Shown: positions 36,656-46,804, counted from the first letter of the stretch. The stretch: 64,000 nucleotides of DNA from Cognatishimia sp. 1_MG-2023 (GCF_030548175.1 NZ_JAUORX010000003.1:391867-455866), one strand, 5' to 3'. The notes: generated by a model not told the origin, from the letters alone. Program-made: numbers and translations.

Positions 36656-37336
36656 GTGAGCGATACCGACAGTTTCATTGATGAAGTCTCCGAAGAGGTC
36701 CGCCGGGACAAGCTTTTTGGAATGATGCGTCGCTACGGCTGGATCGCAGTCGTTGGCGTTGTAGCAATCGTTGGCGGCGCAAGCTGGAACGAATATCAAA
36801 AAGCGCAAACATCTGCTTCGGCTCAGGCGACTGGAGATGCATTGCTGAATGCGCTGGACGCTGATGAATCTGCGAATCGCGTGACTGCTTTGCAAGCAGC
36901 AACACTTGAAGCAAGCGAATCTGAAGTGGTCCGCCAGTATTTATTGAGTGCTGAGCAAGCCAACAGCGGTGACGCTGCGGCGGCCTCGGCAACTTTGGAT
37001 GCCTTTTTGAAAGCGGCCCCAGAAACGTCGCAGATTTATCGTGATGTCGCTGAGCTAAAGTCCCTGATGTTAGGTGCTGACGCAATTCCAGCTGACGAAC
37101 GCCGCACACGTTTGGAATTTATGGCGCAACCCGGTCAGGCATTGGCCTTGTTGGCGTCTGAGCAATTGGCACTGATTGATGTGACCGAGGGCAATACAGA
37201 CGCGGCTGTTGAACGGTTGCAGGCCATCATTTTGGATGCCTCTGTGACGGCAGGCTTGCGTCAAAGGGCAACTCAGTTGATTGTAGCGCTAGGCGGGGAA
37301 CCTGAAACCCTGCCGTCGCTGAGCGTAACTCAATAA
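36656..37336 (+). CDS. YfgM-like TPR protein, Sec translocon ancillary factor
   Basis: A 226-residue bitopic protein: a cytoplasmic N-terminus, one membrane helix at about residues 27-46 (YGWIAVVGVVAIVGGASW), then a periplasmic Ala-rich tetratricopeptide-like domain. The start codon is GTG, preceded by AGGGGG. The order yfgM-bamB-der is the same as in enterobacteria, where YfgM associates with SecYEG and periplasmic chaperones; that role is inferred here from synteny and topology. bamB begins within 25 bases. Confidence 0.87.
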   Translation: MSDTDSFIDEVSEEVRRDKLFGMMRRYGWIAVVGVVAIVGGASWNEYQKAQTSASAQATGDALLNALDADESANRVTALQAATLEASESEVVRQYLLSAEQANSGDAAAASATLDAFLKAAPETSQIYRDVAELKSLMLGADAIPADERRTRLEFMAQPGQALALLASEQLALIDVTEGNTDAAVERLQAIILDASVTAGLRQRATQLIVALGGEPETLPSLSVTQ

Positions 37337-37360
37337 ACGCATATGCTGGAGGGCAGGGCC

Positions 37361-38665
37361 GTGGCACATTCAAATTGGATCATTGCGACGGTGGTCGCCA
37401 CTCTCGTTGCGGGTTGCGCGGATCGCGAAGTGATCTTGACCGGTAAACGCGAAGAGCTACGCGGCGAAGCGCCAGTCATTGAGCTGCCATCAGAAACACG
37501 GTCTATTCGTCTTGCTGGCCAGTCCAATAATGCGGAATGGACGCATCGGATCGGTACGCCGAAATACCGGACAAGCCATCCTGCACTCACTGCTACACCA
37601 ACTTTGGCGTGGAGCGCATCTATTGGCGAAGGCGAGAAACGTCGTCAGCGTATTTCGACAGACCCGATTGTTGCCGATGGCCGTATCTTTACCGTTGATA
37701 GCACGGCAACGCTGACCGCGACGTCGACGTCTGGTGCGCGGCTTTGGTCGATCGACATGACACCGGCTGGTGACAAGCCAAACGAAGCCTCCGGCGGTGG
37801 TTTGGCCATTGCTGGTGGTAAGCTGTATGTCACAACGGGTTTTGGCCGGTTACTGGCTGTTGATCCAACTTCAGGCGAAGTTCTTTGGGAGCAACGTTTA
37901 GGTGCTGTCGGCAACGGCTCTCCTACAGTCTATGGCGGTTTGGTCTATGTCGTTTCGGGCGACGATCTAGCGTGGGCCTTGGATGCCGACACGGGCCGGA
38001 TCGAATGGCAGCTATCCTCTAGCCCAGATGTGAATAACCTACAGGTGCCATCCGCACCTGCCGTTTCTGATAAGTTTGTTATCTTTGGGTTTGGCTCTGG
38101 TGAATTGCAGGCTGCATTCCGCAAGGGCGGGCTGCGGTTCTGGGATGCGGGCATTCAAGGTCAACGTGTTGGGCGCGCTTTATCAACGGTTGGCGATATT
38201 TCGGGTGATCCGGTGATCGTTGGAAAAACCGTTTATGCCGCCAACCACTCTGGGCGCCTCGTGGCGCTAGACCTTGATACTGGGGCACGTAAGTGGACAG
38301 CAGAAGAGGGCGCGCTTAGCCCTGTTTGGCCTGCTGGCGATTCACTGTTTCTTGTGAATGAGCAAAACCAGTTGGTGCGCATCGACGCCAGCAATGGCGA
38401 GATTATTTGGGCGAAGCGTTTGCCTGATTTCGTAAAAGACAGACCAAGGCGCCAAGTTCGTCGGTTCGGTCATTTCGGACCCGTTCTAGCGGGTGGTCAG
38501 TTGGTCGTAGCATCCTCAGATGGCCAGTTGCGCAGCTTTGATCCGGCGTCTGGCGACCTTATTCGAACAACCGAAATACCGGGTGGCGCAACGTCAAACC
38601 CGGTTGTTGCAGGTGGCACGCTGTATGTGGTCAACAAAAAAGGCGAATTGCTCGCTTTCCGTTGA
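37361..38665 (+). CDS. bamB: Outer membrane assembly lipoprotein BamB (PQQ beta-propeller)
   Basis: Lipoprotein of the beta-barrel assembly machine. The lipobox LVAGC places the acylated Cys at residue 19 of the GTG start at 37361, which has GGAGGG eight bases upstream; an in-frame ATG at 37343 lacks such a site. The mature part is an eight-bladed propeller with PQQ-type repeats, for example GRLLAVDPTSGEVLWEQRLG and GRLVALDLDTGARKW. It sits between the yfgM-like gene and der. Confidence 0.92.
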   Translation: MAHSNWIIATVVATLVAGCADREVILTGKREELRGEAPVIELPSETRSIRLAGQSNNAEWTHRIGTPKYRTSHPALTATPTLAWSASIGEGEKRRQRISTDPIVADGRIFTVDSTATLTATSTSGARLWSIDMTPAGDKPNEASGGGLAIAGGKLYVTTGFGRLLAVDPTSGEVLWEQRLGAVGNGSPTVYGGLVYVVSGDDLAWALDADTGRIEWQLSSSPDVNNLQVPSAPAVSDKFVIFGFGSGELQAAFRKGGLRFWDAGIQGQRVGRALSTVGDISGDPVIVGKTVYAANHSGRLVALDLDTGARKWTAEEGALSPVWPAGDSLFLVNEQNQLVRIDASNGEIIWAKRLPDFVKDRPRRQVRRFGHFGPVLAGGQLVVASSDGQLRSFDPASGDLIRTTEIPGGATSNPVVAGGTLYVVNKKGELLAFR

Positions 38666-38711
38666 TCCATTTTTGTTATAAAGCGCCCCTTCAGAGTCTC
38701 TGGAGAGTCAA

Positions 38712-40178
38712 ATGAGTTTCACCCTCGCTATCGTGGGCCGTCCCAATGTGGGAAAATCCACGCTGTTTAACCGTCTTGTGGGCAAAAAGCTTGCGTTGGT
38801 CGATGACCAGCCTGGCGTCACGCGCGATTTGCGCGAAGGCGAAGCGCGTTTGGGGGACCTTCGGTTCACGGTGATTGATACCGCTGGACTAGAAGAAGTT
38901 ACCGATGACTCCTTGCAGGGGCGTATGCGCCGGTTGACCGAACGTGCTGTGGATATGGCGGACATTTGTCTGTTCATGATCGATGCACGTGCCGGTGTAA
39001 CGCCCTCTGATTTGGTCTTTGCCGAAATTCTGCGCAAGAAATCGGCGCATGTGATTTTGGCCGGGAACAAAGGCGAGGGCGCAGCGGCGGATGCCGGCAT
39101 GCTGGAAGCTTATTCTTTGGGGCTTGGTGAACCGATCCGGTTGTCCGCCGAACACGGCGAAGGCTTGAACGATTTGTATTCCCAGTTGATGCCGCTTGAA
39201 GAGCAGTTTGAAGCGCAGGCACGTCAGGATGCGCCGGAAGTTGACGTAGACGTCGACGAAGATGACGACGCCGAAGATGCAGTTCCGGTTCCAACGCGCG
39301 AAAAGCCGTTGCAGATCGCAGTTGTTGGTCGCCCGAATGCGGGTAAATCAACTCTGATCAACCAGATCCTGGGCGAAGAGAAAATGCTGACCGGTCCCGA
39401 AGCCGGTATTACGCGTGACGCGATTTCCTCTCGGACAGAGTGGAACGACACACCGATGCGTATCTTTGATACTGCGGGCATGCGTAAGAAAGCCAAGGTT
39501 CAGGAAAAGCTTGAAAAGCTCTCTGTCTCTGACGGTTTGCGTGCGGTTAAGTTTGCTGAGGTTGTTGTTGTTCTTTTGGATGCGGCTATTCCGTTTGAGC
39601 AACAGGATTTGCGTATTGCCGATTTGGCAGAACGTGAGGGTCGTGCCGTTGTTGTTGCCGTGAACAAGTGGGACATCGAAGGCGATAAACAAGAAAAGCT
39701 GCGGGATTTGAAAGAGTCCTTTGCACGCTTGTTGCCACAGTTGCGTGGTGCGCCACTGATTACGGTTTCTGCTAAGACGGGTCGTGGCTTGGATCGTCTG
39801 CATGACGCTATCCTAAGTGCCTATGACGTGTGGAACCGTCGTGTGACGACCGCACAACTGAACCGTTGGCTGACGGGCATGCTGGAACAGCACCCGCCGC
39901 CCGCTCCGCAGGGGAAACGCATTAAGTTGCGGTATATGACGCAGGCCAAAAGCCGTCCGCCGGGATTTGTTGTCATGTGTTCGCATCCTGACAAACTGCC
40001 AGAGAGTTATTCTCGGTATTTGGTGAATGGGTTGCGGGAAGATTTCGATATGCCGGGAACGCCGATCCGCTTGTACATGCGCGGTCAAAGCGACAAGAAC
40101 CCCTACAAGGGAAGTCGCAAAAAGAATGCTGGTGCTCTTAAGAAGCACGTTACGCCCCGCGCACGTCGCGAAAAATGA
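38712..40178 (+). CDS. der: Ribosome biogenesis GTPase Der (EngA)
   Basis: Essential double-GTPase for 50S subunit assembly. Two tandem G domains are visible, GRPNVGKS at residues 9-16 and GRPNAGKS near 206, each with DxxG ([15 protein letters not shown]) and NKWD in the second, followed by a KH-like C-terminal domain and a basic tail. An acidic linker ([14 protein letters not shown]) joins the G domains. It is 488 residues and is followed by a strong terminator. Confidence 0.97.
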   Translation: MSFTLAIVGRPNVGKSTLFNRLVGKKLALVDDQPGVTRDLREGEARLGDLRFTVIDTAGLEEVTDDSLQGRMRRLTERAVDMADICLFMIDARAGVTPSDLVFAEILRKKSAHVILAGNKGEGAAADAGMLEAYSLGLGEPIRLSAEHGEGLNDLYSQLMPLEEQFEAQARQDAPEVDVDVDEDDDAEDAVPVPTREKPLQIAVVGRPNAGKSTLINQILGEEKMLTGPEAGITRDAISSRTEWNDTPMRIFDTAGMRKKAKVQEKLEKLSVSDGLRAVKFAEVVVVLLDAAIPFEQQDLRIADLAEREGRAVVVAVNKWDIEGDKQEKLRDLKESFARLLPQLRGAPLITVSAKTGRGLDRLHDAILSAYDVWNRRVTTAQLNRWLTGMLEQHPPPAPQGKRIKLRYMTQAKSRPPGFVVMCSHPDKLPESYSRYLVNGLREDFDMPGTPIRLYMRGQSDKNPYKGSRKKNAGALKKHVTPRARREK

Positions 40179-40183
40179 TAGAA

Positions 40184-40209
40184 AGCCCCGCTTTGAGCGG
40201 GGTTTTTTC
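40184..40209 (+). terminator. Terminator after der
   Basis: GC-rich stem CCCCGC/GCGGGG flanked by A and T runs, 5-nt loop TTTGA, then TTTTTT, starting six bases after the stop. Confidence 0.92.
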
Positions 40210-40489
40210 TTGCCGAAATGTGATGGCAATATCGGCGGGGAATTGACCGTTTTGGGGGTGTGCGATTGATCGGCTTTGATTGGCCGATAGACTGCGCGGA
40301 AACTTGCAATCGGCGGGTTTTCCCATGGGGTGACGGCAGAGAATGGCGCAGTTTTTGCGCCAAACTCCGCCAGTGTAGAGCAAGCACACGCCGCTTTTTT
40401 ATCAATGATTTTAGGGCGTTGAAGGTCAGGTTTGGCGTGTGCAGGTTAAGGGCACGGCAAGTCGCCGTTTCACCAATTAGGAGAAAGAC
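40210..40489. other. 280-base leader before the EF-hand gene
   Basis: No protein is seen. It holds two short inverted repeats, ATCGGC/GCCGAT (40269-40288) and TGGCGCA/TGCGCCA (40344-40362), and should contain the promoter of the following gene. An untranslated regulatory leader is possible but unproven. Confidence 0.4.
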
Positions 40490-40726
40490 ATGAAAAAGAT
40501 TGCAGCCCTGATGACCTTCGTAATTGCAGCGTCCACAGCCCCAGCGTGGGCGGAAGTTATGATCGAAGATGCTGACGGCAATGGCACCTTTAACTATGCG
40601 GAAATGGCAGTGGCTTACCCAACCCTGACCGAAGATATGTTCGCACAGGTGGATGGCGATGGTGACGGAGAAGTCACCGCAGAAGAACTGCAAGCCGCAA
40701 TGGATGCAGAAATTCTGGTCAAATAA
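40490..40726 (+). CDS. Small secreted EF-hand protein
   Basis: A 78-residue protein with a Sec signal peptide (residues 1-21, cleavage after AWA) and two canonical EF-hand calcium loops, DADGNGTFNYAE at 27-38 and DGDGDGEVTAEE at 55-66. The mature periplasmic part is only about 57 acidic residues, so it is probably a calcium sensor or buffer. AGGAG precedes the ATG, and the gene stands alone between two terminators. Biological role unknown. Confidence 0.88.
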   Translation: MKKIAALMTFVIAASTAPAWAEVMIEDADGNGTFNYAEMAVAYPTLTEDMFAQVDGDGDGEVTAEELQAAMDAEILVK

Positions 40727-40771
40727 GACTTATCGTTCTGTAAAAACCTGACATCAGACGACACCTCAGAG

Positions 40772-40801
40772 CACCCCGCGTCCCCAGCGCGGGGTGTTTT
40801 T
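40772..40801 (+). terminator. Terminator after the EF-hand gene
   Basis: A perfect 9-bp stem CACCCCGCG/CGCGGGGTG with a 7-nt loop followed by TTTTT. Confidence 0.92.
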
Positions 40802-40877
40802 CATGTGTCTCAAATTGATAACGATTTGTTAACTATCTGCGCCCCAAGGTTTTGATGTCCAATTCTGGGGGGCGGAT

Positions 40878-41843
40878 ATGTCTGTATTAAAAGTGTCGTT
40901 GGCCTATCGAGAGGTCAATAATTTGAGCGCTGTCATGCAATTGGTTTGCACTTTGGCGGCCTATTTTCTGTTTCTAAGCTTAGCGATTGTGTGGGTTGCG
41001 CATCTTTGGGTCGCAATCCCGTTTGCGGTATGTGCGGGTATCGCAGGTATTCGACTTTATATGTTGCAGCATGATTGCATGCATCGTTGTTTCATTCGGC
41101 CAAAATGGCTGAACGACGCAATTGGAATTACCCTGTCGGTCTTTACGCTTTCACCATTCTACGCGTGCCGGTTTAATCACGGCCAACATCATAGCCATGT
41201 GGGTGATTTGGATCATCGTGAGTCCTTTGAAATTAACGTGCTTACAGTGGACGAATACCGCGCGTTAGCGCCACTTCGTCAGCTGATGTATCGCGTATAC
41301 CGCAGCCCGTTTACGTTATTGGTCGTGGGGCCGTTCATGGTGTTTGCGATATTCAATCGATTTCCAAAGAACACTTTGAAACATGGCTTTGTTGGCGACG
41401 TACTGCTGCATAACGCCATGCTGGCTGGATTCGTTGGTATGATCTACGCGCTTGCAGGAATGGGTGGCGTGTGGATGTTGGTGTTAACCATTTATTCAGG
41501 TGCGTCAACCAGCGTGATCATTCCCTATGTCGAGCATAACTTTGAAGACGTTCTTTGGGGGCGAAAGCCGGATCTAGCGCGTGAAGATGCAGCGTTAAAG
41601 GGATCAGCTGTTTTGGATTTTGGTCGCCTGTTTCATCTGCTCACAGCCAATATCGGATTTCATGACCTGCACCACTTAAACCCAAACATTCCTAGCTACA
41701 ATCTAAAGCGATGCTATGACGCGCTTGAAGCGGACGGATTATTGGCGTCGCGCAAAGTAGGATGGCGCGAGGCGTTCAGTTGTTTTCGATGGAAATTGTG
41801 GGATGAGCAGCAAGGCAAAATGGTTACCTTTACAGCTGTCTAA
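40878..41843 (+). CDS. Fatty acid desaturase family membrane protein
   Basis: A 321-residue di-iron membrane desaturase or hydroxylase. The three histidine boxes are HDCMH (about residue 65), HGQHH (about 101) and HDLHH (about 265), plus VEHN that may add a ligand, with hydrophobic segments between them. It would introduce a double bond or hydroxyl in an acyl chain or carotenoid-like lipid; the substrate is not evident. It is monocistronic and shares a terminator with the convergent serS. Confidence 0.88.
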   Translation: MSVLKVSLAYREVNNLSAVMQLVCTLAAYFLFLSLAIVWVAHLWVAIPFAVCAGIAGIRLYMLQHDCMHRCFIRPKWLNDAIGITLSVFTLSPFYACRFNHGQHHSHVGDLDHRESFEINVLTVDEYRALAPLRQLMYRVYRSPFTLLVVGPFMVFAIFNRFPKNTLKHGFVGDVLLHNAMLAGFVGMIYALAGMGGVWMLVLTIYSGASTSVIIPYVEHNFEDVLWGRKPDLAREDAALKGSAVLDFGRLFHLLTANIGFHDLHHLNPNIPSYNLKRCYDALEADGLLASRKVGWREAFSCFRWKLWDEQQGKMVTFTAV

Positions 41844-41846
41844 AAG

Positions 41847-41878
41847 AAAACGGCGGCCCAATCAAAGGCCGCCGTTTT
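41847..41878. terminator. Bidirectional terminator, desaturase / serS
   Basis: A perfect 12-bp stem AAAACGGCGGCC/GGCCGCCGTTTT with an 8-nt loop, giving T-runs in both directions. Confidence 0.92.
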
Positions 41879-41882
41879 GTAA

Positions 41883-43175
41883 TTACTTCAATGTGCCGTC
41901 TGCTGTTAGCGTCGACTTGCCACCAAGATAAGGGGCTAGGGCTTCTGGCAGAACGACCGAGCCGTCTTCTTGTTGGCCATTCTCAAGCACCGCAATCAAA
42001 CAACGGCCTACCGCCAGACCGGAGCCATTTAGCGTGTGCAGGTATTCTGGCTTGCCACCTTCTGTCGGGCGGAAGCGCGCGTTCATGCGACGTGCTTGGA
42101 AATCACCCGTTGTCGAAACAGAACTGATCTCGCGGTAGGTGTCCTGACCCGGCAACCACGCCTCGATGTCAAAGGTACGGCGTGCGCCAAAACCCATGTC
42201 GCCGGTGCAAAGAACGACAGTGCGGTAGGGGATGTTCAGTGCTTCAAGGATACCCTCGGCACAGCGCAACATACGCTTTTGCTCTTCGTCTGATTTGTCA
42301 GGATGCGTGATAGACACCATTTCGACTTTTTCGAACTGGTGTTGCCGCAACATGCCAGATGTGTCGCGACCGGCAGAGCCAGCCTCGGAGCGGAAGCAAA
42401 GCGAATGCGCGGTCATACGGATGGGCAGGGCGCTTTCGTCAACGACTTCTTCTGCCACCGAATAGGTCAGCGGAATTTCAGATGTTGAAATCAACCACCA
42501 ACCGTTTGTTGTTTGATAGCTGTCTTCTGCAAACTTTGGCAGTTTGTCGGTGCCATACATCGCTTCGTCACGCACCAGAACCGGAGTGTTCACTTCGGTT
42601 AGGCCGTTTTCATCCACATGTTTGTCGATCATGAATTGTGCCAAAGCGCGGTGAATACGGGCGACTGCGCCTTTCAACAGGACAAACCGCGCGCCAGAGA
42701 TTTTAGCTGCTGTGTCAAACTGCATCGCTTCTGCCACGCCTGCGATTTCAAAGTGCTCTTTTGCTTTGAAATCCAGTGTTTTTGGTGTGCCCCAGCGGCT
42801 AATTTCGACATTGTCGTCTTCATCCGCACCATTTGGCACGTCGTCTGCTGGCAGGTTTGGAATGCGGGCCAGCATATCTGTCAGCTTGGCATCAATCTCT
42901 TTTGCCTCGGCCTGCATTGCGGCGACTTCTTCTTTTTTCTGACCAACGAGGGCGCGTAGACGTTGGAATTCATCCTCGTCACCCTTGGCTTTTGCAGCGC
43001 CTACCAATTTGGAAGCTTTGTTCTGCTCTGCCTGAGCCATTTCAGCGGCCGTAATTTTGGCACGGCGCTCAGCGTCAAGCGCAACAAGCTCTGATGACAT
43101 AGGCGCGTCGCCTCGACGAGAGAGGGCGGCATCAAACGCGGCCGGATTTTCACGGATCGCACGGATGTCATGCAT
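41883..43175 (-). CDS. serS: Seryl-tRNA synthetase
   Basis: Class II synthetase for serine and selenocysteine tRNAs. The N-terminal long antiparallel coiled coil (about residues 30-100, [14 protein letters not shown]... [20 protein letters not shown]) is followed by the catalytic core with [23 protein letters not shown] (motif 2 region) and the motif 3 segment near [17 protein letters not shown]. It is 430 residues. Upstream lies a decayed EAL-domain fragment on the opposite strand. Confidence 0.97.
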   Translation of the reverse strand: MHDIRAIRENPAAFDAALSRRGDAPMSSELVALDAERRAKITAAEMAQAEQNKASKLVGAAKAKGDEDEFQRLRALVGQKKEEVAAMQAEAKEIDAKLTDMLARIPNLPADDVPNGADEDDNVEISRWGTPKTLDFKAKEHFEIAGVAEAMQFDTAAKISGARFVLLKGAVARIHRALAQFMIDKHVDENGLTEVNTPVLVRDEAMYGTDKLPKFAEDSYQTTNGWWLISTSEIPLTYSVAEEVVDESALPIRMTAHSLCFRSEAGSAGRDTSGMLRQHQFEKVEMVSITHPDKSDEEQKRMLRCAEGILEALNIPYRTVVLCTGDMGFGARRTFDIEAWLPGQDTYREISSVSTTGDFQARRMNARFRPTEGGKPEYLHTLNGSGLAVGRCLIAVLENGQQEDGSVVLPEALAPYLGGKSTLTADGTLK

Positions 43176-43216
43176 GGCATCAGGTCCTTTAAAAGTGATT
43201 CATTCGTTCGCGTGTT

Positions 43217-43557
43217 ATGGCGTATTTTCAAACGTTTCGTAACCGCCAAGCGCCGTGTTTCAATGAATTTGAAAGCGTCCAAGCCCCGTTCGCACCAAGT
43301 ACCTTGCAAAACGCGTTTGAGTTAATCCAGAAATTTGAGCTCGAGGTGGATATTAAAAAGGATTTCATAACAATAAGTTTGGGTTGATGTATCAACCGAT
43401 TGTGGAATTGGACACGGCAAGAAACGCAGGGTTTGAGGCATTGATGCGTTGGCACCATCCTATAAGAGGGCACGTTCCCTCTGATCGGTTCATTTCTGTT
43501 GCCGAAGCCATGGGGTCGATCTGTCAATTAACGGATTTTGCGGTCGTTGCATTGTAA
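43217..43557 (+). pseudogene. Remnant of an EAL-domain cyclic-di-GMP phosphodiesterase gene
   Basis: Two short plus-strand frames join into one recognisable domain start. The frame from ATG 43217 ends with KFELEVDIKKDFITISLG and a stop at 43384; the next frame, through ATG 43387 to the stop at 43555, reads MYQPIVELDTARNAGFEALM, then RWHHPIRGHVPSDRFISVAE and TDFAV. The pattern YQPIVxL...GFEALxRWxHPxxGxxxPxxFIxxAE is the first part of an EAL domain. The catalytic E of EAL is present (FEALM), but the rest of the domain is gone and a frameshift separates the halves, so the product is not functional. It was probably a GGDEF-EAL or EAL protein. Confidence 0.72.
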
Positions 43558-43856
43558 ATACGCGCAAGGTTTTTTCTTTTACAAGCCAATGGCAGAAGCT
43601 GAACTAGCGTAATTGCTGAACAATCCAGGCGCTGAAAGTCGCGTAGCGTCCTGATTTCCAAGCGAAATTACGACAGGCCTTTCATTTTAGCACAAACAAT
43701 ACCCCTTAAGCCTCCTCTCACGAGAAGAATGAAGCCAAACCCCACCAGAATGTCTTGTCTACCTGCGGCTTTCTCGCCTTGCATATATGCGCGCGGACAC
43801 ATAGGTTCCCTGCAAAATTAGTGAGCGCTAGCGCTCGCATAGACAAGGACAAACCC
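43558..43856. other. 300-base region between the EAL remnant and yajC
   Basis: No gene is seen. The first part may be further decayed sequence of the EAL-domain gene; the second part must contain the promoter of the yajC-secDF run. Confidence 0.4.
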
Positions 43857-44138
43857 ATGGACGCTATTGCACAATTTGTACCACTTATTCTGATTTTCGG
43901 GATCATGTATTTCCTATTGATCCGCCCACAGCAGAAGAAAGTGAAAGATCACCAAAAGATGGTTGCAGCTGTGCGCCGTGGTGACGAGATCGTAACCCAA
44001 GGCGGTTTGATCGGCAAAGTTGTTAAGGTCAAAGACAACAACGAAATCGAAGTTGAATTGGCCGAAGGCGTAAAGGTACGTGTTGTGCAGTCTACTTTGG
44101 CGCAAGTTGTTTCTAAGACTGAGCCAGTCGAATCCTGA
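43857..44138 (+). CDS. yajC: Preprotein translocase subunit YajC
   Basis: A 93-residue single-pass inner-membrane protein of the SecDF-YajC subcomplex. The membrane helix is at residues about 7-24 (FVPLILIFGIMYFLLIRP), followed by QQKKVKDHQKM and the RGDEIVTQGGLIGKV soluble core. It starts at the ATG at 43857. secD follows 33 bases on, and the three genes form the standard operon. Confidence 0.95.
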   Translation: MDAIAQFVPLILIFGIMYFLLIRPQQKKVKDHQKMVAAVRRGDEIVTQGGLIGKVVKVKDNNEIEVELAEGVKVRVVQSTLAQVVSKTEPVES

Positions 44139-44171
44139 TTTCACATTAATAACCAATAAGGCAGGCGCATT

Positions 44172-45833
44172 ATGCTGCAAATCGACCTCTGGAAACGGGT
44201 CCTGATCTGGAGCCTCTGTGCGCTGGGTCTATTACTGGCACTGCCCAATGGGTTTTACCCACGGGTAGAGGCACACAATGATGCGACTGCATCGCTTGAG
44301 GCTGGGTTCTCGGGCAATGGGTTAGAAGAGCAGGCCGCGATGTGGCCTGCTTGGATGCCTTCATCATTGGTTAATCTTGGCCTTGATCTGCGCGGCGGTG
44401 CACATTTGCTGGCCGAAGTTGAAGTCGAAGATGTTTACGAGGCGCGTATCAAGGCATTGTGGCCTGAAGTACGGAACCTTTTGCGTGATCAGCGTGCAAC
44501 TGTTGGCACCATTCGTTTGCAACCTTCTGATGTCAGCGAACTTCGCGTTAAGATTTCTAAACCTGAAGCCATTCAAGAGGCCGCAACACTTGTGCGTTCG
44601 TTGGCGCAGCCAGTTGTTTCGTTGACAGGTGTTGGATCAACAGACCTGTTGGTCTCTGTCGATAATGGCGAGATCGTTGTGACCTTGTCTGACGCCGAAA
44701 AACTGGCGACAGATGAGCGGACCGTTCAGCAAGCCTTGGAAATCATCCGTCGGCGTATTGACGAAGTGGGCACACGCGAGCCGACCATTCAAAGACAGGG
44801 TGCGGATCGTATTCTTATTCAGGTGCCGGGCATTGGGTCTGCGTCTGAGTTGAAAGAGATCATTGGCACTACGGCGCAGCTTACATTCAAACCTGTTGTC
44901 GGTCGCGCGGATTCTGCAGATGGCGTTGCTGGTGCAGGCAATGAAATTGCACCGTCTTTGGATCAAGAGGGCATCTTCTATATCCTAGAGAGCGCTCCTG
45001 TTGTGAGCGGTGAAGAGCTTGTAGACGCGCAGCCTTCTTTTGACCAAAACGGTCGTCCGGCTGTGTCTTTCCGGTTTAATCCTACTGGTGCTCGTAAGTT
45101 TGGCGACTATACCGCCGATAACATTGGCTCGCCGTTTGCGATTGTGCTGGACGATGAGGTCATCAGTGCACCAACCATCCAAAGCCATATTCCAGGTGGG
45201 TCCGGAATCATCACTGGTAACTTCTCTGTCGAAGAAAGCACCAACTTGGCCGTCTTGCTGCGTGCAGGTGCTTTGCCTGCTGGTTTGAACTTCCTCGAAG
45301 AGCGCACCATCGGTCCAGAGCTTGGCCAAGACAGTATCGAAGCTGGCCGTATCGCGTGTATCGTCGCGTTTACTGCGGTTTTGGTCTTTATGTTCCTTAG
45401 CTACGGCACATTTGGCTTGTTCGCGAATATCGCGTTGATCATCAACGTTGGGCTTATTTTTGGCTTGCTGTCATTGATCGGCGCAACACTGACATTGCCA
45501 GGTATCGCAGGCATCGTTCTGACGATTGGTATGGCGGTTGATGCCAACGTGCTGGTATTCGAGCGTATTCGCGAAGAGCTGAAGGCCAAGAAAGGTCCGG
45601 CACGGGCGATTGATCTGGGTTATGAAAAAGCCCTGTCTGCCATCGTGGATGCCAACATCACCACATTCATCACGGCAGTGATCTTGTTCGCGATGGGCTC
45701 TGGCCCAGTGCGCGGCTTTGCGATCACGTTGGGTCTGGGCATTCTGACATCTGTATTTACCGCGATCTACGTGACGCGCCTGATGGTTATCATCTGGTAC
45801 GAACGCCGTCGCCCTAAGACAATCGAGGTATAA
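44172..45833 (+). CDS. secD: Protein translocase subunit SecD
   Basis: Inner-membrane RND-family protein that uses proton flow to pull exported proteins through SecYEG. The 553-residue sequence has helix 1 near 13-30, the GLDLRGGAHLLAEVE motif at about 74, a large periplasmic region, and five C-terminal helices containing GMAVDANVLVFERIREEL, the conserved proton-relay segment. secF starts two bases after its stop. Confidence 0.96.
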   Translation: MLQIDLWKRVLIWSLCALGLLLALPNGFYPRVEAHNDATASLEAGFSGNGLEEQAAMWPAWMPSSLVNLGLDLRGGAHLLAEVEVEDVYEARIKALWPEVRNLLRDQRATVGTIRLQPSDVSELRVKISKPEAIQEAATLVRSLAQPVVSLTGVGSTDLLVSVDNGEIVVTLSDAEKLATDERTVQQALEIIRRRIDEVGTREPTIQRQGADRILIQVPGIGSASELKEIIGTTAQLTFKPVVGRADSADGVAGAGNEIAPSLDQEGIFYILESAPVVSGEELVDAQPSFDQNGRPAVSFRFNPTGARKFGDYTADNIGSPFAIVLDDEVISAPTIQSHIPGGSGIITGNFSVEESTNLAVLLRAGALPAGLNFLEERTIGPELGQDSIEAGRIACIVAFTAVLVFMFLSYGTFGLFANIALIINVGLIFGLLSLIGATLTLPGIAGIVLTIGMAVDANVLVFERIREELKAKKGPARAIDLGYEKALSAIVDANITTFITAVILFAMGSGPVRGFAITLGLGILTSVFTAIYVTRLMVIIWYERRRPKTIEV

Positions 45834-45835
45834 TC

Positions 45836-46804
45836 ATGCGCTTAAGACTTGTTCCAAAAGAGACCAAGTGGGATTTCTTCGGAAAGACCACGATCAGCCT
45901 TGGTTTTTCCAGCGTCCTGATTTTGCTGTCCGTCGTGTTTTTCTTTGTTCAGGGTTTGAACTTTGGCATTGATTTCCGCGGTGGCACAACCATCCGCACA
46001 GAAAGCGGCCAAACGGTTGTTGTTGGTGATTACCGCAATGCGCTAGAGCCGTTGAACCTTGGTGATGTGTCCATCACCGAAGTGTTCGACCCCACGTTCG
46101 CAGATGATCAGAACGTCACAATGATCCGCATCCAAGCCCAAGACGGGCAGGAAGCGGTGACAGCTGATGTAATCCGCGATGTCGAGGAAGCACTGAAAAC
46201 CGTCGCGCCCGATGTGACCTTTGTTTCTGTCGAATCTGTTGGTCCGAAAGTATCTGGCGAACTGATCCAGACCGCTGTTATCGCGGTTCTTTTGGCGATT
46301 GCTGCGGTTCTCATCTACATTTGGTTGCGGTTTGAGTGGCAGTTTGCCGTTGGGGCGGTTGCCGCGCTGGTGCACGATGTGATTTTGACAGTCGGTGTCT
46401 TTTCCGTTGTGCAAATCCGGTTTGATCTGGCGATCATTGCGGCGCTTTTGACGATTGTTGGCTACTCTTTGAACGATACGGTTGTTGTCTTTGACCGGGT
46501 TCGCGAGAACCTTCGCAAATTCAAAAAGCTTGAGTTGAAAGAAGTGTTGAACATGTCGATCAACGAAACACTCAGCCGTACGGTTATGACCTCTGTTACA
46601 ACATTGCTGGCGCTGATTGCGTTGTTTGTGCTGGGCGGCGACGTTATTCGTGGCTTCGTCTTTGCCATGATCTGGGGCGTAATCGTCGGGACATATTCCT
46701 CTGTATTTATTGCATCGACCGTTCTGCTGCGACTGGGTGTGAAACGCGATTGGTCCAAGCCGGACGCAAACGCGGGCAACCAATTTGGCAACATTGATGC
46801 CTGA
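45836..46804 (+). CDS. secF: Protein translocase subunit SecF
   Basis: A 322-residue partner of SecD with the same half-RND layout: helix 1 near 21-40, FGIDFRGGTTIRTE, a periplasmic domain, and helices with GYSLNDTVVVFDRVREN. It is shifted two bases after secD, and its last 8 bases overlap the start of the following TauE/SafE gene, so read-through into the downstream run is likely. Confidence 0.96.
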   Translation: MRLRLVPKETKWDFFGKTTISLGFSSVLILLSVVFFFVQGLNFGIDFRGGTTIRTESGQTVVVGDYRNALEPLNLGDVSITEVFDPTFADDQNVTMIRIQAQDGQEAVTADVIRDVEEALKTVAPDVTFVSVESVGPKVSGELIQTAVIAVLLAIAAVLIYIWLRFEWQFAVGAVAALVHDVILTVGVFSVVQIRFDLAIIAALLTIVGYSLNDTVVVFDRVRENLRKFKKLELKEVLNMSINETLSRTVMTSVTTLLALIALFVLGGDVIRGFVFAMIWGVIVGTYSSVFIASTVLLRLGVKRDWSKPDANAGNQFGNIDA

